A stretch of 9,812 bases of DNA from positions 1-9,812 of the forward strand of contig JAFGIT010000353.1 in the NCBI GenBank assembly GCA_016929465.1. The letters run 5' to 3'. The translations under genes and the position numbers were made by a program. Positions 1-5,751 of the stretch are shown piece by piece. Position 1 is the stretch's first letter, and every line of letters starts with the position of its first letter. The stretch comes from JAFGIT01 sp016929465 [NCBI: Candidatus Coatesbacteria bacterium]. Lineage in GTDB: Bacteria > B130-G9. The notes under the pieces are model-generated. The model made no database searches. It was not told the DNA's origin and worked only from the letters and a program-made list of their open reading frames with translations.

Positions 1-2
1 TC

Positions 3-1946
3 GGCCTCACGATGGTGAGAAGCAGACTCATCGGACGGTTTGAGCCCATCAATGAGCGTTTTGGTTTCGTGATTCCACTTACTCCAGGCGCTGAAGATAT
101 TTTCGTCAACTCGAGATGCTGGGGCGGCGCAATCGACGGTGACATTGTCGAGGTTTCATTCACGAAGAAGCGGCGCGGGCGAACAAGTGGCCAGATCGTC
201 CGCATCGTCAAGCAGACCAGACGTGAGATAGCTGGCAAGGTTCTGAAGACAAGGCATGGGATGTTTCTCGAGCCTCTTTCCGCGAAGCTCTTCTTCGATG
301 TCGTCGTGGTAGGAAATGAAGCCGGGCGGATGGATGACGGCTTGGTTGTGAATACGAAGATCGAGCGAATCGATGCCAGGGCCGGCCAGGTACACGTCAC
401 GATTACGGAGGTATGGGGCAAGCCGGATGATCCGGAGGTCCTTTGCAGGATAATCATAGCCAAATACGACATCCCGACGAATTTTTCGGAAGAAGCACTC
501 AGGCAAGCCAAGTTGACCCCGAAGACAGTCGAGGAATCGGAGATTGAGAAGAGAACAGACCACCGTGGCCTGGTGACGTTCACTATCGACGGCGAGCAGG
601 CGAAGGACTTCGACGACGCGGTCAGCATTAGGCGTCTTGATGAATCGTATCGGCTCTGGGTTCATATCGCGGATGTCGGCCATTATGTAGAGGAGGGGTC
701 TGCTCTCGATGAGGACGCCCTCGATAGAGCGAATAGCGTCTATTTTCCGGGCAGCGTAATACCGATGCTGCCATTTGAACTCTCGAACGAGATATGCAGT
801 CTAAAGCCGAATGAGGACAGGCTGACAATGACCGTCCAAATGGACTTCGACAAGACAGGGCAGATCATCAAGTCGAAGGTCTATGAGAGTGTGATAAGGA
901 GCAATGCCAGACTGACCTACACAGAGGTCGGTGTGATTCTCGAGCAAAAGAGAGACGACTTGCGCGAAGGGGATACTGTCCCGGGTTTTACGGAAGACCT
1001 TCTTCTAATGGGAGAGCTTGCCGGTCTGATAACCCAGCAGAGGATGAGTCGGGGCAGCTTGGACTTCGACCTTCCCGATCCGGTGATCATTCTGGACCTT
1101 CAGGGCGATCCCGAAGATGTGGTCCGGGAGGAGCGTAACCTCGCTCATCGGCTTATCGAGGAGTTCATGATCGCGGCCAATGAATCGGTCGCCTGTTTCC
1201 TGACCACGTCCGGTTCGAAGTGCCCATATCGAATCCATGAGCCTCCCGACGAGGAGGGTCTGATTGGCTTGTCCAGAGTTCTCAAGGCGATTGGATTCAG
1301 TACATCTTTTTCTGGCGGCGACATCTCCGAGAAATTCCAGAAGCTCGTCGAGAAGGTTCGAGGCAAGCGGATTGAGCGGCTGATCTCGTACTTGATCCTA
1401 CGGGCACTCAAGATCGCCAAGTACTCGCCCGAGAATATCGGTCATTTCGGTCTTGCCTCGGAGTGCTATGCACACTTCACTTCACCCATAAGACGTTATC
1501 CTGATCTGATGGTTCACAGGTACGTGAAGCAGCAAATCAAGGGCAAGTCGAAATTCAATGTTGGGATGGGCGCTGAGGCCCTCAAAGAGGCTTCATACCA
1601 TTGCTCCGTTCGCGAACGGGCGGCGATGTCAGCGGAGAGGGAGATCGTCAAGATGCGTCAGGCGCAGTTCATGGCAGACAAAGTGGGTGAGAAGTTCTCG
1701 GGCATAGTCTCTGGTATGAACGCGAGGGGCTTTTATGTTGAGCTCGACCGGTATTTTGTGGAGGGATTCGTGTCGGTCATTTCGCTGACTGATGATAGCT
1801 ACTCGTTCAATGAGGAGAAGCAGCGCATCGTTGGCCTCAAGAACGGGAGACAATTCAGGATGGGGGACCCTGTGGAGATTGCTGTACGGTCCGTGCAGAT
1901 TCCACTTGGTAGGATTGATCTTAAGTTGATTGCTTCAAAGGCTTAA
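3..1946 (+). CDS. rnr: Ribonuclease R (RNB-family 3'-5' exoribonuclease), 5' end outside the window
   Basis: Processive 3'-to-5' hydrolytic exoribonuclease of the RNase II/R family, acting in the cytoplasm on structured RNA. Counting from the ATG at 12, the order is cold-shock-like OB domains (about 1-140, with the RNA-binding stretch RFGFV), the RNB catalytic domain (about 180-500) and a C-terminal S1 domain (about 557-641). The metal-binding acidic cluster is intact in IDGEQAKDFDDAVS: D193, D199, D201 and D202. Other family motifs are LWVHIADVGHYV, YRIHEPPDEE and HFTSPIRRYPDL. The frame is already open before the ATG (Gly-Leu-Thr from position 3), and the first visible residues align with the middle of the usual first cold-shock domain, so the N-terminal helix-turn-helix region and true start probably lie upstream. 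The S1 domain ends without the lysine-rich tail of enterobacterial RNase R. The DUF401 gene starts 14 nt downstream, so co-transcription is likely. The family call is very secure. Confidence 0.96.
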   Translation, partial: GLTMVRSRLIGRFEPINERFGFVIPLTPGAEDIFVNSRCWGGAIDGDIVEVSFTKKRRGRTSGQIVRIVKQTRREIAGKVLKTRHGMFLEPLSAKLFFDVVVVGNEAGRMDDGLVVNTKIERIDARAGQVHVTITEVWGKPDDPEVLCRIIIAKYDIPTNFSEEALRQAKLTPKTVEESEIEKRTDHRGLVTFTIDGEQAKDFDDAVSIRRLDESYRLWVHIADVGHYVEEGSALDEDALDRANSVYFPGSVIPMLPFELSNEICSLKPNEDRLTMTVQMDFDKTGQIIKSKVYESVIRSNARLTYTEVGVILEQKRDDLREGDTVPGFTEDLLLMGELAGLITQQRMSRGSLDFDLPDPVIILDLQGDPEDVVREERNLAHRLIEEFMIAANESVACFLTTSGSKCPYRIHEPPDEEGLIGLSRVLKAIGFSTSFSGGDISEKFQKLVEKVRGKRIERLISYLILRALKIAKYSPENIGHFGLASECYAHFTSPIRRYPDLMVHRYVKQQIKGKSKFNVGMGAEALKEASYHCSVRERAAMSAEREIVKMRQAQFMADKVGEKFSGIVSGMNARGFYVELDRYFVEGFVSVISLTDDSYSFNEEKQRIVGLKNGRQFRMGDPVEIAVRSVQIPLGRIDLKLIASKA

Positions 1947-1960
1947 GATATATAGCGCTT

Positions 1961-3241
1961 ATGTCTTCTGTAACAAAGATCATCATAATTTTCGTCGCGG
2001 TTGTATTCAGCCTGAAGGTGAAGTCACCGCTCGGTGTTTCTCTTTTTGTGGGCTCTATTGCCCTTGGCCTTTGGCTCGGAATGCCACTCGATGCGCTCGG
2101 TTTCAGCCTAGTCGCGGGGGTATTCGATCCACCTAACCTGGTGCTCCTTCTGATTATCGCCGAAATCATTCTCTTGTCGGCGGTGATGCAGGAGACTAAG
2201 CAGCTTCGCAAGATGGTCGCGGCGGTTCGCGAGGTCATTCGGAATCCCAGGTTTGCGGTGCCGACAATGACGGCGATCATAGGGTTGTTGCCGATGCCGG
2301 GGGGCGCGAGGTTCTCTGCTCCATTAGTTGATGAAGCTTCGCAGGACCTGGATACAGACAATGTGCATAGGGCTACAATCAACTATTGGTTTCGGCATAT
2401 ATGGGAGTACTGGTGGCCCTTCTACCCGTCCGTGATATTGATATGCGCGATTACCGGTTTCAGCATCGGCAAGATAGTTGTGGTGTTTTTCCCCGCTTCG
2501 ATAGTGATGGTCACGGTCGGTTACTTCTTTTATTTGCGGCGCTTCCCGAAGTTCAAGGCGTCCGACGTTGGGAAGCCGAAGGGCTCTCTGCTTCGCCTCC
2601 TGAGCGTAAGTCGAGCCATTATAGCGGTGATTGTGCTCAATTTCGCCTTGGTTCAGCTTCGGGCTGGACTTGAGTCCCTTGGCGTCCCTCTGCAGGGGCT
2701 TCCGACACGTTTCCCCCTTGTGCTGGCACTCATTGTGGGGATCATGATGGCCTGGCGGGGGACGGGGCTGACATCTCGAGCGGTGGCTAAGATGGTCTTC
2801 AACATGCGGGTTGCGATGAACATGTTGACAGTTGGCTCGATACTGATTTTCAGCCGAGTTCTGGAGGACGCAGGAGCAATCAAGGATATGACCGAGACGC
2901 TAAAGAGCCATGACGCGCCACTGCTTCTCTTGGCGATTGCCGTGCCCTTCCTGGTGAGTTTCGTTACTGGCATAGTCGTGGCGTATGTCGGTATTGCGTT
3001 ACCGATCCTGTATCCGGTCTTCGTCGCCTCCCTGCCAGCATCGGAGATCCCAGCGTACTTGTTCATGTTCTCGGTCTCGGGCTTTATAGCGGTTATGCTG
3101 ACGCCGGTGCACCTCTGCCTAATTCTCTCCAATGAGTATTTCGAGGTTAGATTCACGCAGGTTGCACGCTACCTCATAGCGCCTTGCGCCTTGTCGATGG
3201 TAATTTACCTCGGCATCTTCTTCGTCTACCGAATGCTCTGA
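1961..3241 (+). CDS. DUF401-family polytopic membrane protein
   Basis: Inner-membrane protein of 426 residues, the normal size for the DUF401 family (PF04165). Function is unassigned; its many hydrophobic helices with reentrant-looking Gly/Pro segments resemble carboxylate-type transporters, but that is inference. About ten or more hydrophobic segments are visible, beginning at residues 5-19 and 26-40 and ending at the C-terminus. The best markers are PMPGGARFSAPLV at 111-123, the aromatic segment NYWFRHIWEYWWPFYPSVIL at 141-160, and a late Gly/Pro-rich stretch (SFVTGIVVAYVGIALPILYP) typical of transporter cores. ATG 1961 is the first start codon in this frame after the in-frame stop at 1922, although no good Shine-Dalgarno sequence precedes it; translation may be coupled to rnr, which ends 14 nt upstream. 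lspA follows after 100 nt. Family call is good, substrate unknown. Confidence 0.88.
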   Translation: MSSVTKIIIIFVAVVFSLKVKSPLGVSLFVGSIALGLWLGMPLDALGFSLVAGVFDPPNLVLLLIIAEIILLSAVMQETKQLRKMVAAVREVIRNPRFAVPTMTAIIGLLPMPGGARFSAPLVDEASQDLDTDNVHRATINYWFRHIWEYWWPFYPSVILICAITGFSIGKIVVVFFPASIVMVTVGYFFYLRRFPKFKASDVGKPKGSLLRLLSVSRAIIAVIVLNFALVQLRAGLESLGVPLQGLPTRFPLVLALIVGIMMAWRGTGLTSRAVAKMVFNMRVAMNMLTVGSILIFSRVLEDAGAIKDMTETLKSHDAPLLLLAIAVPFLVSFVTGIVVAYVGIALPILYPVFVASLPASEIPAYLFMFSVSGFIAVMLTPVHLCLILSNEYFEVRFTQVARYLIAPCALSMVIYLGIFFVYRML

Positions 3242-3279
3242 TCGACAATCCCGAATTGCCCAGATCCGCTATCGCGAAA

Positions 3280-3308
3280 TTGACTTCTTTATGCTCCAGG
3301 GTTAGTTT
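3280..3308 (+). promoter_or_regulatory. Possible sigma70-type promoter for lspA
   Basis: TTGACT (3280-3285) matches the -35 consensus at five of six bases and lies 17 nt from TAGTTT (3303-3308), which keeps the first, second and last bases of the -10 consensus. Transcription would begin near 3315 and give a leader of under 30 nt before the TTG start at 3342. The -10 is weak, and transcription from upstream is equally possible. Confidence 0.28.
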
Positions 3309-3331
3309 CTCCAACATCGGAATCCACATTT

Positions 3332-3337
3332 GGAGGG
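3332..3337 (+). promoter_or_regulatory. Ribosome binding site that fixes a TTG start for lspA
   Basis: GGAGGG lies 4 nt before an in-frame TTG at 3342. A longer reading from TTG 3330 would place this site inside the coding sequence, and the later TTG at 3354 is 16 nt away, too far. There is no in-frame ATG before the first transmembrane helix, so TTG 3342 is the best-supported start. Confidence 0.65.
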
Positions 3338-3341
3338 TCTC

Positions 3342-3956
3342 TTGTCTTTAGAGTTGCGGTCTCAGGTTTGTTCACTGAGATCATTTTTCAGATTTTGTCT
3401 GTCTTCCTGGCTGTTCCCGGTCGCCTTGTTGGTCGTGCTTTTGTCTGACCAGGCGACGAAGCTCTGGATTCGCAGCAGCCTCGTTTTCGGAGAACAGCGG
3501 CCGATAATAGACGGATTTCTGAATATGATTCATACGATGAATCGTGGGATCGCGTTTGGCTTCCTCTCCGGCAACGACCACCCGCACAAGACGGTGATGC
3601 TGTCGATTGGCGCGTTGATTGCTGTTGTTGCCTTTTCCTGGTTCGCGGCCTATTACGGTGGCAAGCGACGGTCAGTCGCCTTTGCGGTGGCGCTGCTCAT
3701 CGGAGGGACGCTCGGGAACTTGATTGATCGAATGTCCTACGGCGGGGTAATCGACTTCATAGACGTTCATTACAAGAACACATATCACTGGCCTGCCTTC
3801 AATATAGCTGACGCGGCGGTTTCATTCGCAACCTTGCTGATCCTGGTCCGCATCGCCAAGCATGGTTTCAAGGAGAACGCTTCACTCACTAAGGAATCCT
3901 GCTCTTCAGACCAGGTCCTTCAGCCATCTTCTGAGCGCGAACTTACCGAGGGATAG
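3342..3956 (+). CDS. lspA: Lipoprotein signal peptidase II (prolipoprotein signal peptidase)
   Basis: Inner-membrane aspartyl protease (family A8) that removes the signal peptide from diacylated prolipoproteins after Lgt and before Lnt. From the TTG at 3342 it has 204 residues with four hydrophobic helices (about 23-35, 84-104, 111-121, 155-171). Family motifs are all present: SDQATKLW with D36, NRGIAFGF near 67-74, GNLIDR with catalytic D129, and FNIADAAV with catalytic D157. It is longer than the usual 150-170 residues because of about 22 extra N-terminal residues and a hydrophilic tail of roughly 30 residues after the last helix. The last 51 nt of that tail overlap, on the opposite strand, the 3' end of the HPP-family gene. 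It lies 100 nt after the DUF401 gene on the same strand and may share its transcript or use the candidate promoter at 3280. Identification is secure; only the start is uncertain. Confidence 0.95.
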   Translation: MSLELRSQVCSLRSFFRFCLSSWLFPVALLVVLLSDQATKLWIRSSLVFGEQRPIIDGFLNMIHTMNRGIAFGFLSGNDHPHKTVMLSIGALIAVVAFSWFAAYYGGKRRSVAFAVALLIGGTLGNLIDRMSYGGVIDFIDVHYKNTYHWPAFNIADAAVSFATLLILVRIAKHGFKENASLTKESCSSDQVLQPSSERELTEG

Positions 3957-4451
3957 CAGTGTAGCGCCGAGCACGACACTGAAAGCCATCTCATAGGAGA
4001 ACGGCGCGATGGATGAGCCGACAGCGGTGCCAGCGGCTGGCGGGTGCTCTGTATCAGTCGCGACCATGACGAACAAAGAGGCTCCCACCGCCAGGCTGCA
4101 CGCCAGAATGCTCTCGATGTCGGGATCGATCTTGATTGCCTGGAATACCCATCCATGCATGATCAACCTTATCAGCGATCCGGTCAGAAGGCACAGGACG
4201 TGGCCGCCGACAATATAGCGAGGATTTGAGCGAATCTTGTGGGGCATCGCGAACACGACGAATGCCGAGGAACCCAGGGCCGCCACGATCACCAGATGTC
4301 CCAGCTTCAGCAGAAGGAGCAGCAACACAGCGACGCACGCGGTCGCGATGGCAGTCTGTGCTATGTAATGCCCCCACATGCCCTTCTTCAATTTTGGATC
4401 GAAGGCATGCCAATTGTGTGGCTTCTGTCTTTGCTCAGAATTATCTGACAT
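3906..4451 (-). CDS. HPP-family integral membrane protein
   Basis: Small polytopic inner-membrane protein of 181 residues. The family is named for the His-Pro-Pro motif, here at residues 136-138 in DTEHPPAAGTAVG. About five hydrophobic segments are visible (roughly 29-49, 51-69, 79-99, 112-131, 154-172), preceded by a charged N-terminal tail. A second marker is the SSAFVVFAMPHKIRSNPRYI region (61-80), also typical of the family. Plant and cyanobacterial members have been linked to nitrite transport, but nothing here indicates the substrate. The frame can be opened 24 nt further upstream, but ATG 4451 has a perfect GGAGG six bases before it, so I chose that start. It lies 47 nt downstream of the radical SAM gene on the same strand and its 3' end runs 51 nt into the end of lspA, which is convergent. 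Confidence 0.88.
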   Translation of the reverse strand: MSDNSEQRQKPHNWHAFDPKLKKGMWGHYIAQTAIATACVAVLLLLLLKLGHLVIVAALGSSAFVVFAMPHKIRSNPRYIVGGHVLCLLTGSLIRLIMHGWVFQAIKIDPDIESILACSLAVGASLFVMVATDTEHPPAAGTAVGSSIAPFSYEMAFSVVLGATLLSLGKFALRRWLKDLV

Positions 4452-4457
4452 AAATCG

Positions 4458-4462
4458 CCTCC
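4458..4462 (-). promoter_or_regulatory. Ribosome binding site of the HPP-family gene
   Basis: On the - strand GGAGG reads from 4462 to 4458, six bases before ATG 4451. It decides the start: the longer reading from 4475 would add eight residues and would place this site inside the coding region. Confidence 0.8.
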
Positions 4463-4498
4463 GTAGGTTAATCAAAGCGTCGACGCGGTGGGCGCTTC

Positions 4499-5449
4499 CT
4501 ATTCGAGCTCCCGTATCTTCTGTCCCCTGCCGCCCACATAGAAGATTTTACCCTTATGCATATAGGTCGCAATCTTATCTTTCGCTGATAATTCCCTGAT
4601 CTCGCCCAGTAATATAGGCCGCTTTCCACCTACGGCGCTTTCGATATCCTCGATCGTGCAGGGCCTTCTTGAAACTAGTGCGAGAATGTCGGAGGCGATG
4701 TCTCTGCCGGTATCCTCGGAGAATGTTCTCTTGGGGCCTCCTATAACCATCGCATTCGGCCCGATTCTGGAAGCGAGCATTTTCAAAACCTCGAATGAGA
4801 CTGGTTTAGCCCATTCTTCCGACCCGGGTCTTTCCACTGTGCCCACCTGAACGAGTAATGGATTGATTCGGTTTACCGCCTCGGTCAGGGCGATCAAGTC
4901 GTCCTCCGAGTCATTCAAGTCCTCGACTATCAGTATTTCGAGCCAAACATCTCCATCGAACGCCCGGACGAAATCCCTCTGCGCCTCGATTATTTCGGCA
5001 ACCAGGATACCTTTTGCTGGGAGATTGACCTTCTCAAACGATGCCTGCCTGGCAGAGTCGAGGGAGGGCACAACCAGGTCCGCGTTGAGTAATTCCTGAA
5101 ATACTCCCTTGTCTGTTATTAGAGAGCCATTTGTCAGGACCGCGACCTTAACATCTGTGAGTCTTTTTATCTCACGTATGGTCTCCCCGAGTTCCAAATT
5201 CAATGTTGGCTCTCCACTTCCGCCGAGAGTGATGTAGTCGATCTGTCGTCCTGTCTTCAGGGCCGAGCTGATTTCATCGAGCACATCAGCAATAGAATCG
5301 AAATATCTGCGCCGCGTTTTCTCGTGGACAGTTGTATGACCACATTCGCAATAGACGCAGTCGAAAGAACAGGTCTTGTATGGAACCATATCCACGCCGA
5401 GAGACATCCCCAGCCTTCTCGACGGGACCGGCCCGAAAATATATCGCAT
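4499..5449 (-). CDS. Radical SAM protein of the COG0731 / TYW1-Taw1-like group
   Basis: Cytoplasmic [4Fe-4S] enzyme of 316 residues that would cleave S-adenosylmethionine to make a 5'-deoxyadenosyl radical. The cluster motif is CSFDCVYC (C27, C31, C34; spacing CX3CX2C), with a further cysteine at C36. The SAM-binding GGSGEPTLN lies at 76-84. The N-terminus (YIFGPVPSRRLGMSLGVD) is characteristic of proteins annotated as wyosine synthetase-like radical SAM. TYW1/Taw1 makes the tricyclic base imG-14 at tRNA-Phe position 37 in archaea and eukaryotes; bacterial homologues of this group are mostly uncharacterised, so the reaction here is unknown. The last 70 or so residues (CTIEDIESAVGG onward, with a REL helix and a GKIFYVGG strand) look like a winged-helix domain. 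The frame extends ten residues further, but ATG 5449 is preceded by GGAGG at a 5-nt spacing. The HPP gene follows after 47 nt, probably in one operon. Confidence 0.88.
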   Translation of the reverse strand: MRYIFGPVPSRRLGMSLGVDMVPYKTCSFDCVYCECGHTTVHEKTRRRYFDSIADVLDEISSALKTGRQIDYITLGGSGEPTLNLELGETIREIKRLTDVKVAVLTNGSLITDKGVFQELLNADLVVPSLDSARQASFEKVNLPAKGILVAEIIEAQRDFVRAFDGDVWLEILIVEDLNDSEDDLIALTEAVNRINPLLVQVGTVERPGSEEWAKPVSFEVLKMLASRIGPNAMVIGGPKRTFSEDTGRDIASDILALVSRRPCTIEDIESAVGGKRPILLGEIRELSAKDKIATYMHKGKIFYVGGRGQKIRELE

Positions 5450-5454
5450 ATCAA

Positions 5455-5459
5455 CCTCC
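5455..5459 (-). promoter_or_regulatory. Ribosome binding site of the radical SAM gene
   Basis: On the - strand GGAGG (5459 to 5455) lies five bases before ATG 5449. This favours the start that gives MRYIFGPVPS over the one ten residues upstream, and agrees with where similarity to this family normally begins. Confidence 0.8.
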
Positions 5460-5481
5460 AAAGAAAAAAGCCAGCTCAAAG

Positions 5482-5575
5482 CAATGGGAGCATATCAGAG
5501 CTTCTGATTATTGTAAGCCCTTGGGGTCTCGTTCTTTCCCAGAAAAAATGAGCTTGACGCTGATGCTCCCAATTG
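5482..5575. repeat. Interrupted inverted repeat around the candidate - strand promoter
   Basis: The left arm (5482-5498) and right arm (5560-5575) are reverse complements over a 9-nt perfect core, TGGGAGCAT and ATGCTCCCA, with extra matches (CTGAT and TTG) on either side if a 2-nt and a 1-nt gap are allowed. The arms are separated by 61 nt. This could be a paired operator or a long-range stem; chance cannot be excluded. Confidence 0.4.
5510..5515 (-). promoter_or_regulatory. Possible -10 box for the radical SAM/HPP operon
   Basis: Read on the - strand this is TACAAT, five of six bases of the sigma70 -10 consensus. It would start transcription near 5503, leaving a leader of about 50 nt. No good -35 is visible at the usual distance, so the call is weak. 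It lies between the two arms of the inverted repeat at 5482-5575. Confidence 0.25.
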
Positions 5576-5630
5576 ATATTTTCATAGTCGCCCGCCTGGC
5601 AAGTTCGGTGGGGAAGCTGATTGCGATACT

Positions 5631-5684
5631 GCGGGTTTTGGCCCGCTTTATGGCCCAATTTGGGCCGATTGGCAGAGCATCGGC
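5631..5684. repeat. Cluster of three short palindromes upstream of the protease
   Basis: Three dyads lie nearly end to end: GCGGG/CCCGC (5631-5635 with 5642-5646, 6-nt loop), the odd-centred palindrome GGCCCAATTTGGGCC (5652-5666, 7-bp arms), and GCCGAT/ATCGGC (5664-5669 with 5679-5684). None has a T-run long enough for a convincing intrinsic terminator. They lie about 70-120 nt before the protease start, where an operator or leader structure could be. Confidence 0.45.
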
Positions 5685-5739
5685 AGTCCCACTATCTGAG
5701 ATAGATCCACTCAGGGCAGCCGCCTGAATAAATCTTGCT

Positions 5740-5744
5740 GGGAG
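5740..5744 (+). promoter_or_regulatory. Ribosome binding site of the secreted subtilase
   Basis: GGGAG lies seven bases before ATG 5752. The product begins with a basic residue and a long hydrophobic stretch, as expected for an export signal, so start and site support each other. Confidence 0.8.
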
Positions 5745-5751
5745 ATGTGCC

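Larger units (their letters stand above)
5450..5751. other. Divergent intergenic region between the radical SAM gene and the protease
   Basis: About 300 nt separating genes transcribed away from each other, so it must hold both promoters unless transcription enters from elsewhere. It contains a candidate -10 for the - strand (5510-5515), an interrupted inverted repeat (5482-5498 with 5560-5575), and a cluster of short dyads at 5631-5684. Short open frames exist on both strands here, the longest on the - strand ending at 5508, but none shows a recognisable domain or a convincing ribosome site. I found no tRNA or other structured RNA. Confidence 0.6.

Noticed and set aside
156-828. Open frames on the - strand inside rnr
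   Set aside because: They run antisense to strongly conserved RNase R motifs, have no recognisable domains and no ribosome sites.
1921-3156. Open frames on both strands over the DUF401 gene
   Set aside because: They are out-of-frame readings of a well-supported membrane protein; their low-complexity Ser/Arg/Thr-rich products look like shadow translations.
3920-4453. Several open frames on both strands across the HPP gene
   Set aside because: The HPP frame has the family motif, membrane helices and a perfect ribosome site; the others have none.
5631-5650. Intrinsic terminator at the GCGGG/CCCGC hairpin
   Set aside because: The stem has only five pairs and is followed by just three T residues; no gene end lies close upstream on the + strand.
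5332-5727. 131-codon + strand frame from inside the radical SAM gene into the intergenic region
   Set aside because: Its first third is antisense to the conserved cysteine motif region, and no start in it has a good ribosome site or a known domain.
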